Source of the DNA: Candidatus Omnitrophota bacterium
Lineage (GTDB): Bacteria; Omnitrophota; Omnitrophia; Omnitrophales; Aquincolibacteriaceae
Direction: 5' to 3'
DNA length: 64,000 nucleotides
Assembly: GCA_022711115.1 (NCBI GenBank)
Contig: JAKLFP010000007.1
Location: forward strand, 1 to 64,000
Shown piece by piece: positions 27,503 through 36,895 of the stretch; position 1 is the stretch's first letter, and every line of letters begins with the position of its first letter. Position numbers and translations under genes: made by a program. The notes under the pieces were generated by a model. The model worked only from the letters and a program-made list of their open reading frames with translations, was not told where the DNA came from and ran no database searches.

Positions 27503-27859
27503 ATGCAACGACAATTATTAAGCGGGAAAATCCATCGCGTTACCGTGACCGAAGCTCGCATCGATTATGAAGGTAGTGTGACGATCGACAGTGCTTTGAT
27601 GAAGAATGCCGGCATTCTTCCTTTTGAAAAAGTTCTTATCGCGAACCTCAACAACGGGTCTCGTATTGAAAGTTATGCCATTGCGGCCCCGGCAGGTTCG
27701 GGAGTGATTTGTTTGAACGGTGGCGCAGCCAAGCACGGGAGGCCGGGGGATACCCTGATCATCATGACTTTTGGGATCTATACGGCTAAAGAGGTCAAGG
27801 GGCATAAGCCCAAGGTTGTTTACGTCGATAAAAAAAATCATATTGTCAAAAAGAAATAA
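27503..27859 (+). CDS. panD: Aspartate 1-decarboxylase
   Basis: A pyruvoyl enzyme that makes beta-alanine from aspartate. The product has 118 residues. The proenzyme cleaves itself between Gly24 and Ser25 in YEGSVTID; Ser25 becomes the pyruvoyl group. Lys9 (GKIHRV) and the RIESYAI region match the active site. GAGGAG gives the Shine-Dalgarno. A -10-like TATAAT sits at the end of panC (about 27458-27463), so panD may also have its own promoter. Confidence 0.96.
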   Translation: MQRQLLSGKIHRVTVTEARIDYEGSVTIDSALMKNAGILPFEKVLIANLNNGSRIESYAIAAPAGSGVICLNGGAAKHGRPGDTLIIMTFGIYTAKEVKGHKPKVVYVDKKNHIVKKK

Positions 27860-27896
27860 TGATTTTTAGGGTCGGCAATCATTTCAGGAGATTTTC

Positions 27897-28724
27897 ATGA
27901 GAAAATTCAAGGTTGGGATCGTTGGTTGCGGTGCGATTGGGACTGCGCTGGCCCGTGTTCTTATAAAAGACAAAAAACTGAATTTCAGAGCCGTGCTTGT
28001 CGCGGTGGCTGACAAGGATCCGAAACAGGCGGAAAAACTCCTGCGCCGCATCGGCCGTCAACTTCCGGTGATATCGATTCCGGAAGTCGTCAAGCGCTGT
28101 GATTTTGTCATTGAGGCCGCACATCCGAGCATCTCTTCCACCGTTGCTGAATTAGCGCTTAAAAATGACAAATACGTTCTTATCATGAGCGTAGGAGGGC
28201 TTTTGAAATTTCCGTTTCAAAAACTCAGAGATCTTATTGCCAAGACATCTGGCCGTCTTTATTGTCCGTCAGGCGCTATCGCCGGCGTGGATGCCCTTTT
28301 AGCGGCTCAAGTGGAAGGGCTTCGCCGAGTGAGACTGGTGACGACCAAACCGCCCCAAGCTTTAAAAGGAGCTCCTTTTTTTAAGACACACAAATTTCCT
28401 GAATTTAAATATGGTGAGACTAAAAAGATAGTCTTTCGCGGCTCTGCGCTTCAGGCGAGTCGGGCCTTTCCCCAAAACATCAATGTTGCGGCCATTCTCA
28501 GCCTTGCCGGTCTCGGCCCTAAAAGAACCGAAGTGGAGATCTGGGCCACGCGATCTGCTGAAGTCAATACGCATGAGGTCATCATCGAAGGTGATTTCGG
28601 GGAGATCAAGACAAGGACCCAGAATTTTCCGGCGCCTCAAAATCCAAAGACCAGTTATCTTGCTATTCTTTCCGCCGTGGCGACCTTGCGCAAAGCCTTT
28701 ACGACCTTGCGGCTAGGGACCTGA
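27897..28724 (+). CDS. nadX: L-aspartate dehydrogenase
   Basis: NadX oxidises aspartate to iminoaspartate, the first step of NAD synthesis, in place of NadB oxidase. The product has 275 residues. The N-terminal Rossmann loop [17 protein letters not shown] and the C-terminal segment [13 protein letters not shown] with the family's conserved His are visible, as are the [15 protein letters not shown] and ALKGAPF motifs. The oxygen-independent NadX fits an anaerobic or low-oxygen lifestyle (inference). It follows panD, another aspartate-using enzyme, by 37 bases. Confidence 0.92.
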   Translation: MRKFKVGIVGCGAIGTALARVLIKDKKLNFRAVLVAVADKDPKQAEKLLRRIGRQLPVISIPEVVKRCDFVIEAAHPSISSTVAELALKNDKYVLIMSVGGLLKFPFQKLRDLIAKTSGRLYCPSGAIAGVDALLAAQVEGLRRVRLVTTKPPQALKGAPFFKTHKFPEFKYGETKKIVFRGSALQASRAFPQNINVAAILSLAGLGPKRTEVEIWATRSAEVNTHEVIIEGDFGEIKTRTQNFPAPQNPKTSYLAILSAVATLRKAFTTLRLGT

Positions 28725-28736
28725 TGGCTTTGGCTT

Positions 28737-31517
28737 ATGCAGGATTTTATAGAAGTCCGCGGCGCACGGGAACATAACCTTAAAAATCTTTCGCTAAAAA
28801 TTCCGCGCAATAAATTCGTAGTGATTACCGGCCTTTCGGGTTCCGGAAAATCCTCATTGGCTTTTGACACGATTTATGCCGAAGGCCAGCGGCGTTATCT
28901 CGAAAGCCTTTCTTCGTATGCGAAGCAATTCCTTGAAAAGCTGAAGAAACCGGAAGTGGATCATCTCTCCGGGCTTTCTCCTGCCATCGCGATTGAACAG
29001 CGCTCCATCACGCATAATCCCCGGTCTACAGTCGCGACAGTGACAGAAATTTATGATTATCTCCGGCTTCTTTTTTCGAAAGTGGGGACCGCGCACTGTC
29101 CTTCTTGCGGACTGAGCCTTAAAGGACAGACCCGGGAAGATCTTTATAAGGATCTCCTGGCACGGTTCGCGGGCAAAGAAGTTCAGGTGCTTGCGCCTTT
29201 GATACGCGGTCGCAAAGGGGAATTCCAGAAGCTTTTCCAAGATGTGCTCAAAAAAGGTTTTGATCGGGCCCGTATCGATGGTGTCGCGAAGATTTTGAAA
29301 CCGGAGATGAAACTTCGGAAAACCGTGCGGCATGATATCGAAATCATTATCGATGAATTGGCGTTGCAACAAGGGGAGGACCTCCGGTTCCGGAATTCTT
29401 TTGTCTGTGCGCTGGATTTCACCAAAGGTCATATTGCCATTCTCGAAAAAAAAACGGCTGACAAAGGAAAACTTCATTTTTTTTCCACCACCAAGAGTTG
29501 TCCGCAGTGTCAAGTCAGCCTCCCCGACCTCACGCCGAATATGTTTTCGTTCAACAGCCCTTACGGCGCTTGCCCGAAATGCAAGGGGCTTGGGAAACTT
29601 TCGCAGATTTTTACCAAAGGAGTGATTTCCCAGCCGCAGAAACCGCTTATGAGCGCTTTGAATAAGGATGTATTTTTCTCTTTTAATAAATACTTTATCG
29701 AAGATATTCTGCATGATCTGACGGAAAAATATAATTTTGAATGGGACACGCCGTATCAGGATTGGCCGGAAGAAGCCCGGGAGGCATTCTTCCTTGGAGA
29801 TGGGGATATTTCCGGGCTCGTGGAAGAGTGGGAACGTCTCTTTCACGAGACAAATTCCGAAGAGGTCCGGAGCAAGGTCCGTAAATTCTTGCGCGAAGAA
29901 GAGTGTCCCGAATGCAAGGGGAAACGTCTTCGAAAAGAAAGTCTCGGTATTGTGATCCAAGGCAAGAATGTTGCGGAAGTGACGGCTTTATCGGTGGAAG
30001 AAGCTGTACCTTTTTTCAACGGTCTACAGTTTGAGGATATGCAAAAGCTTATTGCCGAACCCATTCTAAGAGAAGTTCGTGAACGATTGTCTTTTCTTCA
30101 TAATATCGGTCTTGGGTATCTCACGCTCGATCGCACAGTGGCAACGCTGGCCGGTGGAGAGCTGCAGCGCATTCGACTTGCGGCACAAATCGGGCTCGGC
30201 CTCACGGGAGTGCTTTATGTATTGGATGAGCCGAGCATCGGGCTTCATCCGCGGGACAACGGAAAACTTCTGGATGCACTGGAAAAACTACGGGATTTGA
30301 AAAATACGGTACTTGTAGTGGAGCATGACGAAGAAACGATCCGACGTGCCGATCATGTGATCGATCTGGGGCCAGGAGCCGGCCGCGAAGGCGGCGAGGT
30401 GGTAGCGCAGGGTGCTATTTCGGAAATGAAGAGCTGTCCGAAATCTTTAACGGTCAAATATCTTTTTAGAGAACTTTCTATTAAAGTTCCGTCCGAACGG
30501 AAAAATTATCGTAACGCACCTAAACTTATGGTGAGGGATTGTCACGAGCACAATCTTAAGAATATCGATGTGTCAATCCCGCTCGGACTTTTTGTTTGTG
30601 TCACAGGTGTTTCGGGTTCAGGAAAAAGCACGCTCATTCACGATATCCTGTACAAAGAACTGCACAATCGCATTTGGAAAACGCAATACAAGGTCGGGGC
30701 TTTCGGAAAATTGGAAGGAGTAGAGCAAATCGATAAAATCATTGAAATTGATCAGACTCCGATCGGGCGCACGCCGCGTTCCAATCCCGCAACTTACACG
30801 GACATTTTCGGATTTATCCGTAAACTTTACAGTGATCTGGAACTTTCCAAATTGCGCCGCTATTCCCAGTCCCGTTTTAGTTTTAATCTGAAAGGCGGAC
30901 GCTGTGAAAATTGCCGCGGTGCGGGATTCGCGAAACTGGAGATGAGTTTTATGCCGGATCTTTATGTCGTTTGTGAGGATTGCCGTGGGAAACGCTATAA
31001 TGAGCCGACGCTTGAGGTGCGATATCAAGGAAAAAACATTGCGGAAGTTCTGGATCTTTCGATTCGTGAGGCGAAAGATTTCTTTTCAAAGTTTGCCATG
31101 ATTCGAGAACGTTTAGAAGTCCTTGAGGCAGTCGGACTGGGTTATGTGAAGTTAGGGCAATCCTCCACCACGCTTTCGGGCGGGGAAGCGCAGCGCATTA
31201 AGGTCGCAGCAGAACTTATTAAAAGAGCCACGGGTAAAACGATTTATCTCCTTGATGAGCCGACCACGGGGCTTCATTTTGGGGACATCCAGCATTTGCT
31301 AAAAGCACTTTTTGAGCTTCGAAGCCAGGGGAATACGGTGGTGGTGATCGAGCATAATCTGGATGTTGTCAAAATGGCGGATTACATCATTGATCTGGGG
31401 CCGGAGGGAGGAAGGGACGGAGGACAGGTGATAGCTACGGGTTCGCCTGAGGAAGTAGCCGAAATCCAGGGTTCTTATACAGGATTTTTTTTAAAAAAGC
31501 TTCTCAAAGTGGCATAA
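28737..31517 (+). CDS. uvrA: Excinuclease ABC subunit A
   Basis: The DNA-damage sensor of nucleotide excision repair. The product has 926 residues, normal. It has two ABC ATPase halves: Walker [15 protein letters not shown] (about residue 33) and [14 protein letters not shown] (about 625), ABC signatures [12 protein letters not shown] and [15 protein letters not shown], and zinc fingers ([36 protein letters not shown]). It starts 12 bases after nadX. A terminator follows at 31561. Confidence 0.97.
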   Translation: MQDFIEVRGAREHNLKNLSLKIPRNKFVVITGLSGSGKSSLAFDTIYAEGQRRYLESLSSYAKQFLEKLKKPEVDHLSGLSPAIAIEQRSITHNPRSTVATVTEIYDYLRLLFSKVGTAHCPSCGLSLKGQTREDLYKDLLARFAGKEVQVLAPLIRGRKGEFQKLFQDVLKKGFDRARIDGVAKILKPEMKLRKTVRHDIEIIIDELALQQGEDLRFRNSFVCALDFTKGHIAILEKKTADKGKLHFFSTTKSCPQCQVSLPDLTPNMFSFNSPYGACPKCKGLGKLSQIFTKGVISQPQKPLMSALNKDVFFSFNKYFIEDILHDLTEKYNFEWDTPYQDWPEEAREAFFLGDGDISGLVEEWERLFHETNSEEVRSKVRKFLREEECPECKGKRLRKESLGIVIQGKNVAEVTALSVEEAVPFFNGLQFEDMQKLIAEPILREVRERLSFLHNIGLGYLTLDRTVATLAGGELQRIRLAAQIGLGLTGVLYVLDEPSIGLHPRDNGKLLDALEKLRDLKNTVLVVEHDEETIRRADHVIDLGPGAGREGGEVVAQGAISEMKSCPKSLTVKYLFRELSIKVPSERKNYRNAPKLMVRDCHEHNLKNIDVSIPLGLFVCVTGVSGSGKSTLIHDILYKELHNRIWKTQYKVGAFGKLEGVEQIDKIIEIDQTPIGRTPRSNPATYTDIFGFIRKLYSDLELSKLRRYSQSRFSFNLKGGRCENCRGAGFAKLEMSFMPDLYVVCEDCRGKRYNEPTLEVRYQGKNIAEVLDLSIREAKDFFSKFAMIRERLEVLEAVGLGYVKLGQSSTTLSGGEAQRIKVAAELIKRATGKTIYLLDEPTTGLHFGDIQHLLKALFELRSQGNTVVVIEHNLDVVKMADYIIDLGPEGGRDGGQVIATGSPEEVAEIQGSYTGFFLKKLLKVA

Positions 31518-31560
31518 AAAAATGAACAGGTTAGAGATGCTCTTAAAAAGGGCAGAAAAT

Positions 31561-31588
31561 AAAGTTCTTTTAAAAGAAATTTTTTTTT
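31561..31588 (+). terminator. Intrinsic terminator after uvrA
   Basis: A mostly A/T stem (TTCTT, loop TTAA, AAGAA, extended outward by AAA/TTT across one mismatch) runs straight into a run of nine T. It ends the dapL-to-uvrA transcript. Confidence 0.6.
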
Positions 31589-31642
31589 GTTATATTGTGT
31601 ATACTGTTTTGATAAAAATTCAGCGTCAAAAGGAGATCCCCC

Positions 31643-31846
31643 ATGATTATGGAAATCGGAATTGTGGCCGGTGAAATTTGGCACTACCTCGATGAAAAAA
31701 GCAATGCAACGGTGGATGAATTGACCAAGGGCTTGAAACGCCCGCGCGAGCTCGTACTTATGAGTCTTGGATGGCTTGCACGTGAAGGCCATGTTGTTTT
31801 AGGAACTCCTGAAAGCGGGTATGTCGCAACGCTGAATCGTAAATAG
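31643..31846 (+). CDS. Small winged-helix DNA-binding domain protein (DUF2582 type)
   Basis: The product is 67 residues with AAAGGAG seven bases before the ATG. The sequence IGIVAGEIWHYLDEKSNATV, then ELTKGLKRPRELVLMSLGWL and a glycine-rich wing (GTPESGYVATL) fit the small winged helix-turn-helix domain found in many PVC and other bacteria. It may regulate genes or bind DNA structurally; the target is unknown. The stop is two bases from the cutA start. Confidence 0.82.
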   Translation: MIMEIGIVAGEIWHYLDEKSNATVDELTKGLKRPRELVLMSLGWLAREGHVVLGTPESGYVATLNRK

Positions 31847-31848
31847 AT

Positions 31849-32169
31849 GTGAAATACACGCTTTTGTTTTCAACAGTATCTTCGTTTAAAAAGGCCCGCG
31901 AATTAGCGGGCCTTTTAGTTTCCAGGAAACTTGCAGCTTGCGTTTCCATCGTTTCAGGAGTGGAATCTCATTATTGTTGGAAGGGTAAGAGGGAAAGATC
32001 CAAAGAAGTGCTGCTCTTGATTAAGACCAAAGTTTCTGCTTACAAATCCCTTGAAAGAGCCTTTCTGAAGTATCATCCCTATGATGTTCCCGAATTAATC
32101 GCCGTGCCGATTAACCGGGGCAGTAAAACTTATCTGGCTTGGATGAACAGTGAAGTGAAAGTCTCCTAG
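31849..32169 (+). CDS. cutA: CutA1 divalent-cation tolerance protein
   Basis: The product is 106 residues from GTG 31849, two bases after the upstream gene. The CutA1 signature is intact: STVSSFKKARELAGLLVSRK at the N-terminus, the CVSIVSGVESHYCWKGK core, and YHPYDVPELIAVPINRGS. The protein forms a trimer and was linked to metal tolerance in E. coli, but its precise role is uncertain. A hairpin with the form of an intrinsic terminator lies inside the coding sequence (31889-31916). Confidence 0.95.
   Translation: MKYTLLFSTVSSFKKARELAGLLVSRKLAACVSIVSGVESHYCWKGKRERSKEVLLLIKTKVSAYKSLERAFLKYHPYDVPELIAVPINRGSKTYLAWMNSEVKVS
31889..31916 (+). terminator. Terminator-like hairpin inside cutA
   Basis: AAAAGGCCCGC (31889-31899), a six-base loop, then GCGGGCCTTTT (31906-31916): a perfect 11-bp stem with a GC core followed by T-rich sequence. 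It lies about 40 bases after the cutA start codon and is in frame with it, encoding KKARELAGLL. It could work as an attenuator or be a codon-choice accident. Confidence 0.5.
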
Positions 32170-32170
32170 G

Positions 32171-32728
32171 TCAGATCTTTGAAGGAGAAACCGCGAGGAA
32201 CATCTTTGCAGGTTTTTGACCTTCATTGATGAATTGATGCGGTAAAGAGGCGTCGAAGTAAAGGGTTTCTTGCGGTTTAAGGGGTATCTCTTCGTTGTCG
32301 AGTTTGATTTTAACGTTTCCATCCAGCAGCCATACAAATTTCTCCACTCCGCGTTCCTGATTTTCTTTCTCGGTTTTACCGCCACCCTGAAGGGTTAACA
32401 TTAATGGCGTGATCTTCTTTTTGGAGCTTTCCTGTGTCAATAACTCGACATGGACGTCTTTTGTATGATGGGTGGTTTTTCTGGCATCGGTTTGGGATAG
32501 GTGCGTGACCTGTTCATAGCGGGGATCAATGCCGGTATAAAGCTCCGAAAGGCCGATGCCAAGCGCCTCGGCAACTTTCTCATGGCATTCAACAGTCCCG
32601 ATCATGGTGCCTGTCTCAATGCGGGAGAGAGTAGCTTGGGCCACCCCGGTCTTTTCAGAAATCTCCACCAGAGTAAGCCCTTTTTCCTTTCGTAGTGTTC
32701 GAATGCGTTGGCCTAAGTTTTTCAGCAT
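32171..32728 (-). CDS. XRE-type regulator with C-terminal cupin domain
   Basis: The product is 185 residues from ATG 32728 (GTG 32734 also possible). The N-terminal helix-turn-helix is LGQRIRTLRKEKGLTLVEIS followed by GVAQATLSRIETG. The C-terminal cupin_2 barrel is GVEKFVWLLDGNVKIKL with LYFDASLPHQFINEGQKPA. Such proteins usually bind a small molecule in the cupin pocket and control nearby genes. It is divergent from the ComEA-like gene, whose promoter is in the same gap. Its own promoter places the RNA start at or next to the ATG and there is no Shine-Dalgarno. Confidence 0.9.
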   Translation of the reverse strand: MLKNLGQRIRTLRKEKGLTLVEISEKTGVAQATLSRIETGTMIGTVECHEKVAEALGIGLSELYTGIDPRYEQVTHLSQTDARKTTHHTKDVHVELLTQESSKKKITPLMLTLQGGGKTEKENQERGVEKFVWLLDGNVKIKLDNEEIPLKPQETLYFDASLPHQFINEGQKPAKMFLAVSPSKI

Positions 32729-32735
32729 GGACACT

Positions 32736-32763
32736 ATCCTACCTCGGGAGTGGTATTCGTCAA
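32736..32763 (-). promoter_or_regulatory. Promoter of the XRE-cupin gene; leaderless start candidate
   Basis: Read on the minus strand: TTGACG (32763-32758), 16 bases, TAGGAT (32741-32736), then 7 bases and the ATG at 32728. The expected RNA start is at or one base before the ATG. Confidence 0.5.
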
Positions 32764-32817
32764 GTTAAATATGATGGAAAAGCATACATTTATATATAAT
32801 TTTAATTAAATTAAATG

Positions 32818-32846
32818 TTGACAAATAATCATATTTATGTTAGGTT
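32818..32846 (+). promoter_or_regulatory. Promoter of the ComEA-like gene
   Basis: A perfect TTGACA (32818-32823), a 17-base spacer and a weak TAGGTT (32841-32846). It lies in the AT-rich divergent gap shared with the XRE-cupin promoter, so that regulator may control both (inference). Confidence 0.5.
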
Positions 32847-32876
32847 TCTTTTAACATTAAAAACGGAGGTGTTCCT

Positions 32877-33215
32877 ATGAAGTACAGTAAGAAAATGAAC
32901 AAAGCCCTAGGAGTGTTGGTGCTTACCACATTCTTATTTGGGGGTCTTTCCTCAATAGCCATTGGAAGGGTATCCGCTGAGCAACCCAGAGCAACTTTGC
33001 ATATGCAAGGGCAGAATCCATTGCCTGTGGTCAACATCAATAAAGCCTCGGCAACGGAGTTGGATACGATTCGTGGCATAGGTCCGGCGCTTGCGGAACG
33101 GATCATTAAATATCGCGAGCAAAACGGTGCTTTCAAGACCGTAGAGGATCTTACCAAAGTGAGCGGGATCAATGGATCGAAATTCAAAAAGATCAAAGAA
33201 CAGGTCACAGTCTAA
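32877..33215 (+). CDS. Exported helix-hairpin-helix protein, ComEA-like
   Basis: The product is 112 residues with GGAGGTG as Shine-Dalgarno. A signal peptide spans about 1-35 (KALGVLVLTTFLFGG, then SAEQ). The mature part is one ComEA-type helix-hairpin-helix unit: VNINKASATELDTIRGIGPA, then AERIIKYREQNGAF and VEDLTKVSGING. ComEA proteins bind incoming DNA in the periplasm during transformation. The short length resembles the Gram-negative periplasmic type. A ComF-family gene is also in the window. Confidence 0.9.
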   Translation: MKYSKKMNKALGVLVLTTFLFGGLSSIAIGRVSAEQPRATLHMQGQNPLPVVNINKASATELDTIRGIGPALAERIIKYREQNGAFKTVEDLTKVSGINGSKFKKIKEQVTV

Positions 33216-33306
33216 GTCTGTGGTCTGAAACCCGTAGGTGGGGAGGCGCTGTCTTGTCCGGCCGGCAAGCGGAGCTGCTCTCTTGCGGGGAAGAATGGAG
33301 AGATGT

Positions 33307-33627
33307 ATGGAATTAAACGAGCATCCAAATCAAATGCCGATAGTGACAAGCGGTTATCTGCGATCTCTGGTGAAAGCGATTGAGAGGGCGCATCAATTGT
33401 TCCACCAGCAATCTGCGGTTCTTGATCAGGACAGAATACATGCTGTGAAATCCTCAATTTACGTGGCGATGGAACGCTCAAGCATTGAGGTTGAACATTT
33501 ACTAGCCGTTCGACGGACACTTCGCGAATTACTTTGTTTGGTGTCCATCCAAAGCGATGCTTCCTGGAAGGAACGCCAGGAAGCGATCAAGGTCCTCGAA
33601 GAGTTAAGAACGAATGTGCCAGCATAA
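33307..33627 (+). CDS. Small hypothetical protein
   Basis: The product is 106 residues from ATG 33307, preferred over an earlier in-frame start because GGAGAG lies 5-10 bases upstream and the earlier part reads like non-coding sequence. It is helical and charged (SGYLRSLVKAIERAHQLFHQ; EVEHLLAVRRTLRELLCLV) without cysteine pattern or membrane segment. It could be cotranscribed with the ComEA-like gene. Family not recognised. Confidence 0.55.
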   Translation: MELNEHPNQMPIVTSGYLRSLVKAIERAHQLFHQQSAVLDQDRIHAVKSSIYVAMERSSIEVEHLLAVRRTLRELLCLVSIQSDASWKERQEAIKVLEELRTNVPA

Positions 33628-33782
33628 GTTTTTAGATCATAACCTCTGGGATTAATCACTGTCTCGACTTGATTCAGCATCACCTTTTTGCTACAATGCC
33701 GCAACATTTTTCCCGCCTGCGGCGAGGCTTTTTATCCTCTCAGTAAGGCCAAAAAAGACTCAGGGAAGTAAAAGGCTTCCAT

Positions 33783-34682
33783 ATGGTAAACATACCTAAG
33801 TTTTTGACATTCCAAGAGTTAATACAAAAACTGAATGATTTCTGGAGCAAACAGGGTTGCCTTGTCATGCAGCCCTACGATCTCGAAGTCGGTGCCGGTA
33901 CCTTTTCGCCGCATACCTTTTTGCGAGCGCTCGGCCCGGAGCCTTGGAATGCGGCTTATGTGGAACCTTCCCGCAGACCGACGGACGGTCGCTATGGAGA
34001 AAATCCGCATCGCACCCAGCATTATTATCAATATCAAGTAATTCTTAAACCCGCTCCCCAAAATCCTCAAGAACTTTATCTAAACAGTCTTCGCGCGGTA
34101 GGGATTGATCCTCTTTCTCATGATATCCGTTTTGTGGAAGATGATTGGGAATCACCGACGCTCGGGGCGTGGGGTCTTGGCTGGGAAGTGTGGCTCGATA
34201 GCCTTGAGATCACGCAATTCACTTATTTCCAGCAATGCGGCAGCATGGATCTAGAAATGATTTCCTGTGAAATTACTTACGGGCTCGAACGCATTGCCAT
34301 GTTTCTCCAAAAAAAAGATTCTCTTTTCGATATTCAGTGGAACGATCGTGTGACCTACGGGGATGTTCATCTTCAAGGAGAAAAGGAATTTTCTAAATTC
34401 AATTTTGAAGGTTCCGATCCGGAACTCTATCGCCGTCATTTTGATGATTATGAAAAACAAGCCGCTCGCCTGTTGGATGAAGGGATGGTTTTGCCGGCTT
34501 ATGATTGTTGTCTCAAGACCTCGCATATTTTTAATCTTTTGGATGCTCGCGGTGCCGTCAGCGTGAACGAAAGGCCGCGCTATGTGGCACGTGTGCGTGC
34601 TTTAGCCCGGCGCTGTGCGGAAGGTTATCTTGAAAGCCGCAAGGCTCAGAATTTTCCCTTGATTAAGATGAAGAAAAAATAA
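33783..34682 (+). CDS. glyQ: Glycyl-tRNA synthetase alpha subunit
   Basis: The catalytic subunit of the alpha2-beta2 bacterial GlyRS. The product has 299 residues. The start [20 protein letters not shown] and [20 protein letters not shown], plus [20 protein letters not shown] and the [19 protein letters not shown] motif 3, are family signatures. It lies three bases before glyS. The upstream gap contains no T-box consensus. Confidence 0.97.
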   Translation: MVNIPKFLTFQELIQKLNDFWSKQGCLVMQPYDLEVGAGTFSPHTFLRALGPEPWNAAYVEPSRRPTDGRYGENPHRTQHYYQYQVILKPAPQNPQELYLNSLRAVGIDPLSHDIRFVEDDWESPTLGAWGLGWEVWLDSLEITQFTYFQQCGSMDLEMISCEITYGLERIAMFLQKKDSLFDIQWNDRVTYGDVHLQGEKEFSKFNFEGSDPELYRRHFDDYEKQAARLLDEGMVLPAYDCCLKTSHIFNLLDARGAVSVNERPRYVARVRALARRCAEGYLESRKAQNFPLIKMKKK

Positions 34683-34685
34683 ACC

Positions 34686-36794
34686 ATGCCAAATTTACTT
34701 CTCGAAATCGGAACTGAAGAATTGCCCGTCGGAAGTTTGGACGTAATCTACGCGGAGCTTGCTTTAAAGGCGCGGCAATTGCTGGAAATAGAACGGATTG
34801 CCTTTGCAGATGTGAAAGTTGAGGCGATGCCGCGTCGCATTACTATCTTTGTTCAAGGGATGGCGTTATTCCAGCAGGATCGTGAGCTTGAAATCGCGGG
34901 GCCCTCTTTTGAAAAGGTTTATGACGCTCAGGGGAAGCCGACGCCGGTGCTGGAAGGGTTTTTGCGTAGTAAGCAAGCAACAGAAAAAGAAATCGAAGTT
35001 CGTGACAGCGCCAAAGGGAAATATATTTTCCTTAAAAAACAGGAAAAAGGAAAAAACGTTAGGGTGATCCTGCCGGATCTGATCAAAAACCTTATCCTGT
35101 CGCTTTCTTTTCCGAAATGGATGCGATGGGAAGCCACGAATTTTAAATTTCCACGGCCGATCCGGTGGCTTGTGGTTTTACTGGATTCAAAAAAGATTCC
35201 GTTAATACTGGCAGATGTCAAGTCAGGCAACCAAAGTTTCGGGAACAGGTTTCTCTCTCCAAAAAGTTTTGTCATTCCCAAAGCGGATTGGAACATTTAT
35301 CTCACTCTTCTTAAAAAACATCATATCTGCTTGGAACTTCAAACGCGCGAGGCCATGATTCGGAACGCACTCCGCAAACGTTTTTCTCAAAAACAGATTG
35401 ACGAAGAACTTGTTCATATCAACGCGCAATTGGTCGAGGAACCATTTTTCATCCAGGGATCTTTTTCCAAGGAATATCTGGAGTTGCCGGCTGAAGTGCT
35501 TGCCAGTTGCATGAAAAAGAATCAGAAGGTTTTTGCCTGTTATGATGGCAAAGGCCAGCTCAAGAACCAATTTGTCGGTGTGATGAACGGGAAACGCAGC
35601 GGACTTATCAAGATCAAATCGGATTATGAAAATGTGCTGGATTCCCGTCTGAAAGACGCCCGCTATTTTTATGAAATGGACACCAAGGAACCGATTGAAA
35701 AAAAGAAACCCATTTTGGCGCAATTGGTTTACCTCGGCAAGTTGGGTTCGGTACTCGATAAAACTCAACGTCTGGAGCAAATGGCACCTGTTTTTTCAGA
35801 AACCGCCGGCTATCCTGAATTGGCTTCGAGCCTTGCGCGTGTGGCATGTCTTTCCAAGATCGATCTTGTGACGCATTTGGTGTACGAAATGCCGGATTTG
35901 CAGGGAATCGTGGGCCGCGAATATGCGCAGGAATCCGGAGAAAAAGAAGATGTGGCGTTGGCCATCGGCATGCAGTATTTGCCGAAGAACCTTGCGGAAA
36001 ATTACCAACAAGTCAAAAAGCATATGTCACTTCTTGGTGCGCTCTTTGGGATCATGGACAGGCTGGATCTTCTGATCGGCGCCTTTGGGACCGGGATCGA
36101 GCCATCCGGAAGTCAGGACCCTTTCGCGCTTCGGCGCGCAGGCGGTGCCATCGTTAAATTGATCCGTGCGTTTCATATTCCGTTTTCTTTGGGAAAAGTG
36201 ATCGATGCCAATATTCATATCTACGGCGATCGATTCACTAAAAAAGAAGACCTCAAAATAAAGCTCACAAGGTTTTTGCAGGAACGTCTTTCATTCGAGC
36301 TCGGTGTCAAGGCCGGGTCGAGGTCCTATGAGATTCTGCAAGCCGTTTGCCGTTCCAGGTTTGACGATCTGGCGGATGTCTATGATCGTTTTGAGGTGCT
36401 TTGCAAGATGGCGGAAAAAGACAGTAAGAATTTTCTAAAAGCGGCCAAGGTGATCCAAAGAACGGCCAATATGCTGAAAGGTTACGGCAAGGCGGCGGGG
36501 GAGCCGAAGCCGGAGTTTTTAAAGGAGGATCAGGAGAAAAAACTTTTTGAACTTATCCAGACCCGGCTGCAGGAAGTCATGGAACCGCTAGGAAAGAGGG
36601 ACTATGAGAAAGCCACGCGTCTTTTTGCGGATGTCTTCTCGGCTCCCTTGCATGATTTTTTTGATCATGTGTTGGTGAATGCAGAACAGCCCGAACTTCG
36701 GGAGAACCGGATGGCGCTTGTCGCGAAGATCAACCGTTTTTATACGGAGACACTAGCGGATCTTTCCGTACTATCCAGAATTGACGAAGAGTGA
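34686..36794 (+). CDS. glyS: Glycyl-tRNA synthetase beta subunit
   Basis: The partner of GlyQ, needed for tRNA recognition. The product has 702 residues. It starts LLLEIGTEELPVGSLD, has FPKWMRWEATNFKFPRPIRW and the HD-like domain (EKEDVALAIGMQYLPKNLAEN, then GSQDPFALRRAGGAIVKLIR), and a C-terminal anticodon-binding DALR-like region. Its stop codon overlaps a promoter candidate for the next gene. Confidence 0.96.
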   Translation: MPNLLLEIGTEELPVGSLDVIYAELALKARQLLEIERIAFADVKVEAMPRRITIFVQGMALFQQDRELEIAGPSFEKVYDAQGKPTPVLEGFLRSKQATEKEIEVRDSAKGKYIFLKKQEKGKNVRVILPDLIKNLILSLSFPKWMRWEATNFKFPRPIRWLVVLLDSKKIPLILADVKSGNQSFGNRFLSPKSFVIPKADWNIYLTLLKKHHICLELQTREAMIRNALRKRFSQKQIDEELVHINAQLVEEPFFIQGSFSKEYLELPAEVLASCMKKNQKVFACYDGKGQLKNQFVGVMNGKRSGLIKIKSDYENVLDSRLKDARYFYEMDTKEPIEKKKPILAQLVYLGKLGSVLDKTQRLEQMAPVFSETAGYPELASSLARVACLSKIDLVTHLVYEMPDLQGIVGREYAQESGEKEDVALAIGMQYLPKNLAENYQQVKKHMSLLGALFGIMDRLDLLIGAFGTGIEPSGSQDPFALRRAGGAIVKLIRAFHIPFSLGKVIDANIHIYGDRFTKKEDLKIKLTRFLQERLSFELGVKAGSRSYEILQAVCRSRFDDLADVYDRFEVLCKMAEKDSKNFLKAAKVIQRTANMLKGYGKAAGEPKPEFLKEDQEKKLFELIQTRLQEVMEPLGKRDYEKATRLFADVFSAPLHDFFDHVLVNAEQPELRENRMALVAKINRFYTETLADLSVLSRIDEE

Positions 36795-36800
36795 TATAAT
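36792..36800 (+). promoter_or_regulatory. Extended -10 promoter at the glyS stop, for ppdK
   Basis: TGaTATAAT (36792-36800), with TG overlapping the glyS stop codon. GAAGAGTG/CACTCTTC (36786-36810 approximately) forms an 8-bp stem around the -10 box. The ppdK leader would be about 90 bases and ends with AAAGGAGTAAAGGAAA before the ATG. Confidence 0.45.
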
Positions 36801-36895
36801 GCCACTCTTCAAGTTCCCTCCAGAAAGACAATAGGGTCTGCTTCGAAGGCGGAATTTTTATAACATCAAATAAACAAAGGAGTAAAGGAAAAGTC

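Noticed and set aside
28854-29960. A 368-codon minus-strand frame inside uvrA
   Set aside because: Antisense to UvrA with no recognisable motif; a shadow of the sense codons.
33628-33782. T-box leader before glyQ
   Set aside because: I looked for the AGGGTGGNACCGCG antiterminator core and specifier loop and found neither. A small CGCC/GGCG stem near 33717 is too weak to call.
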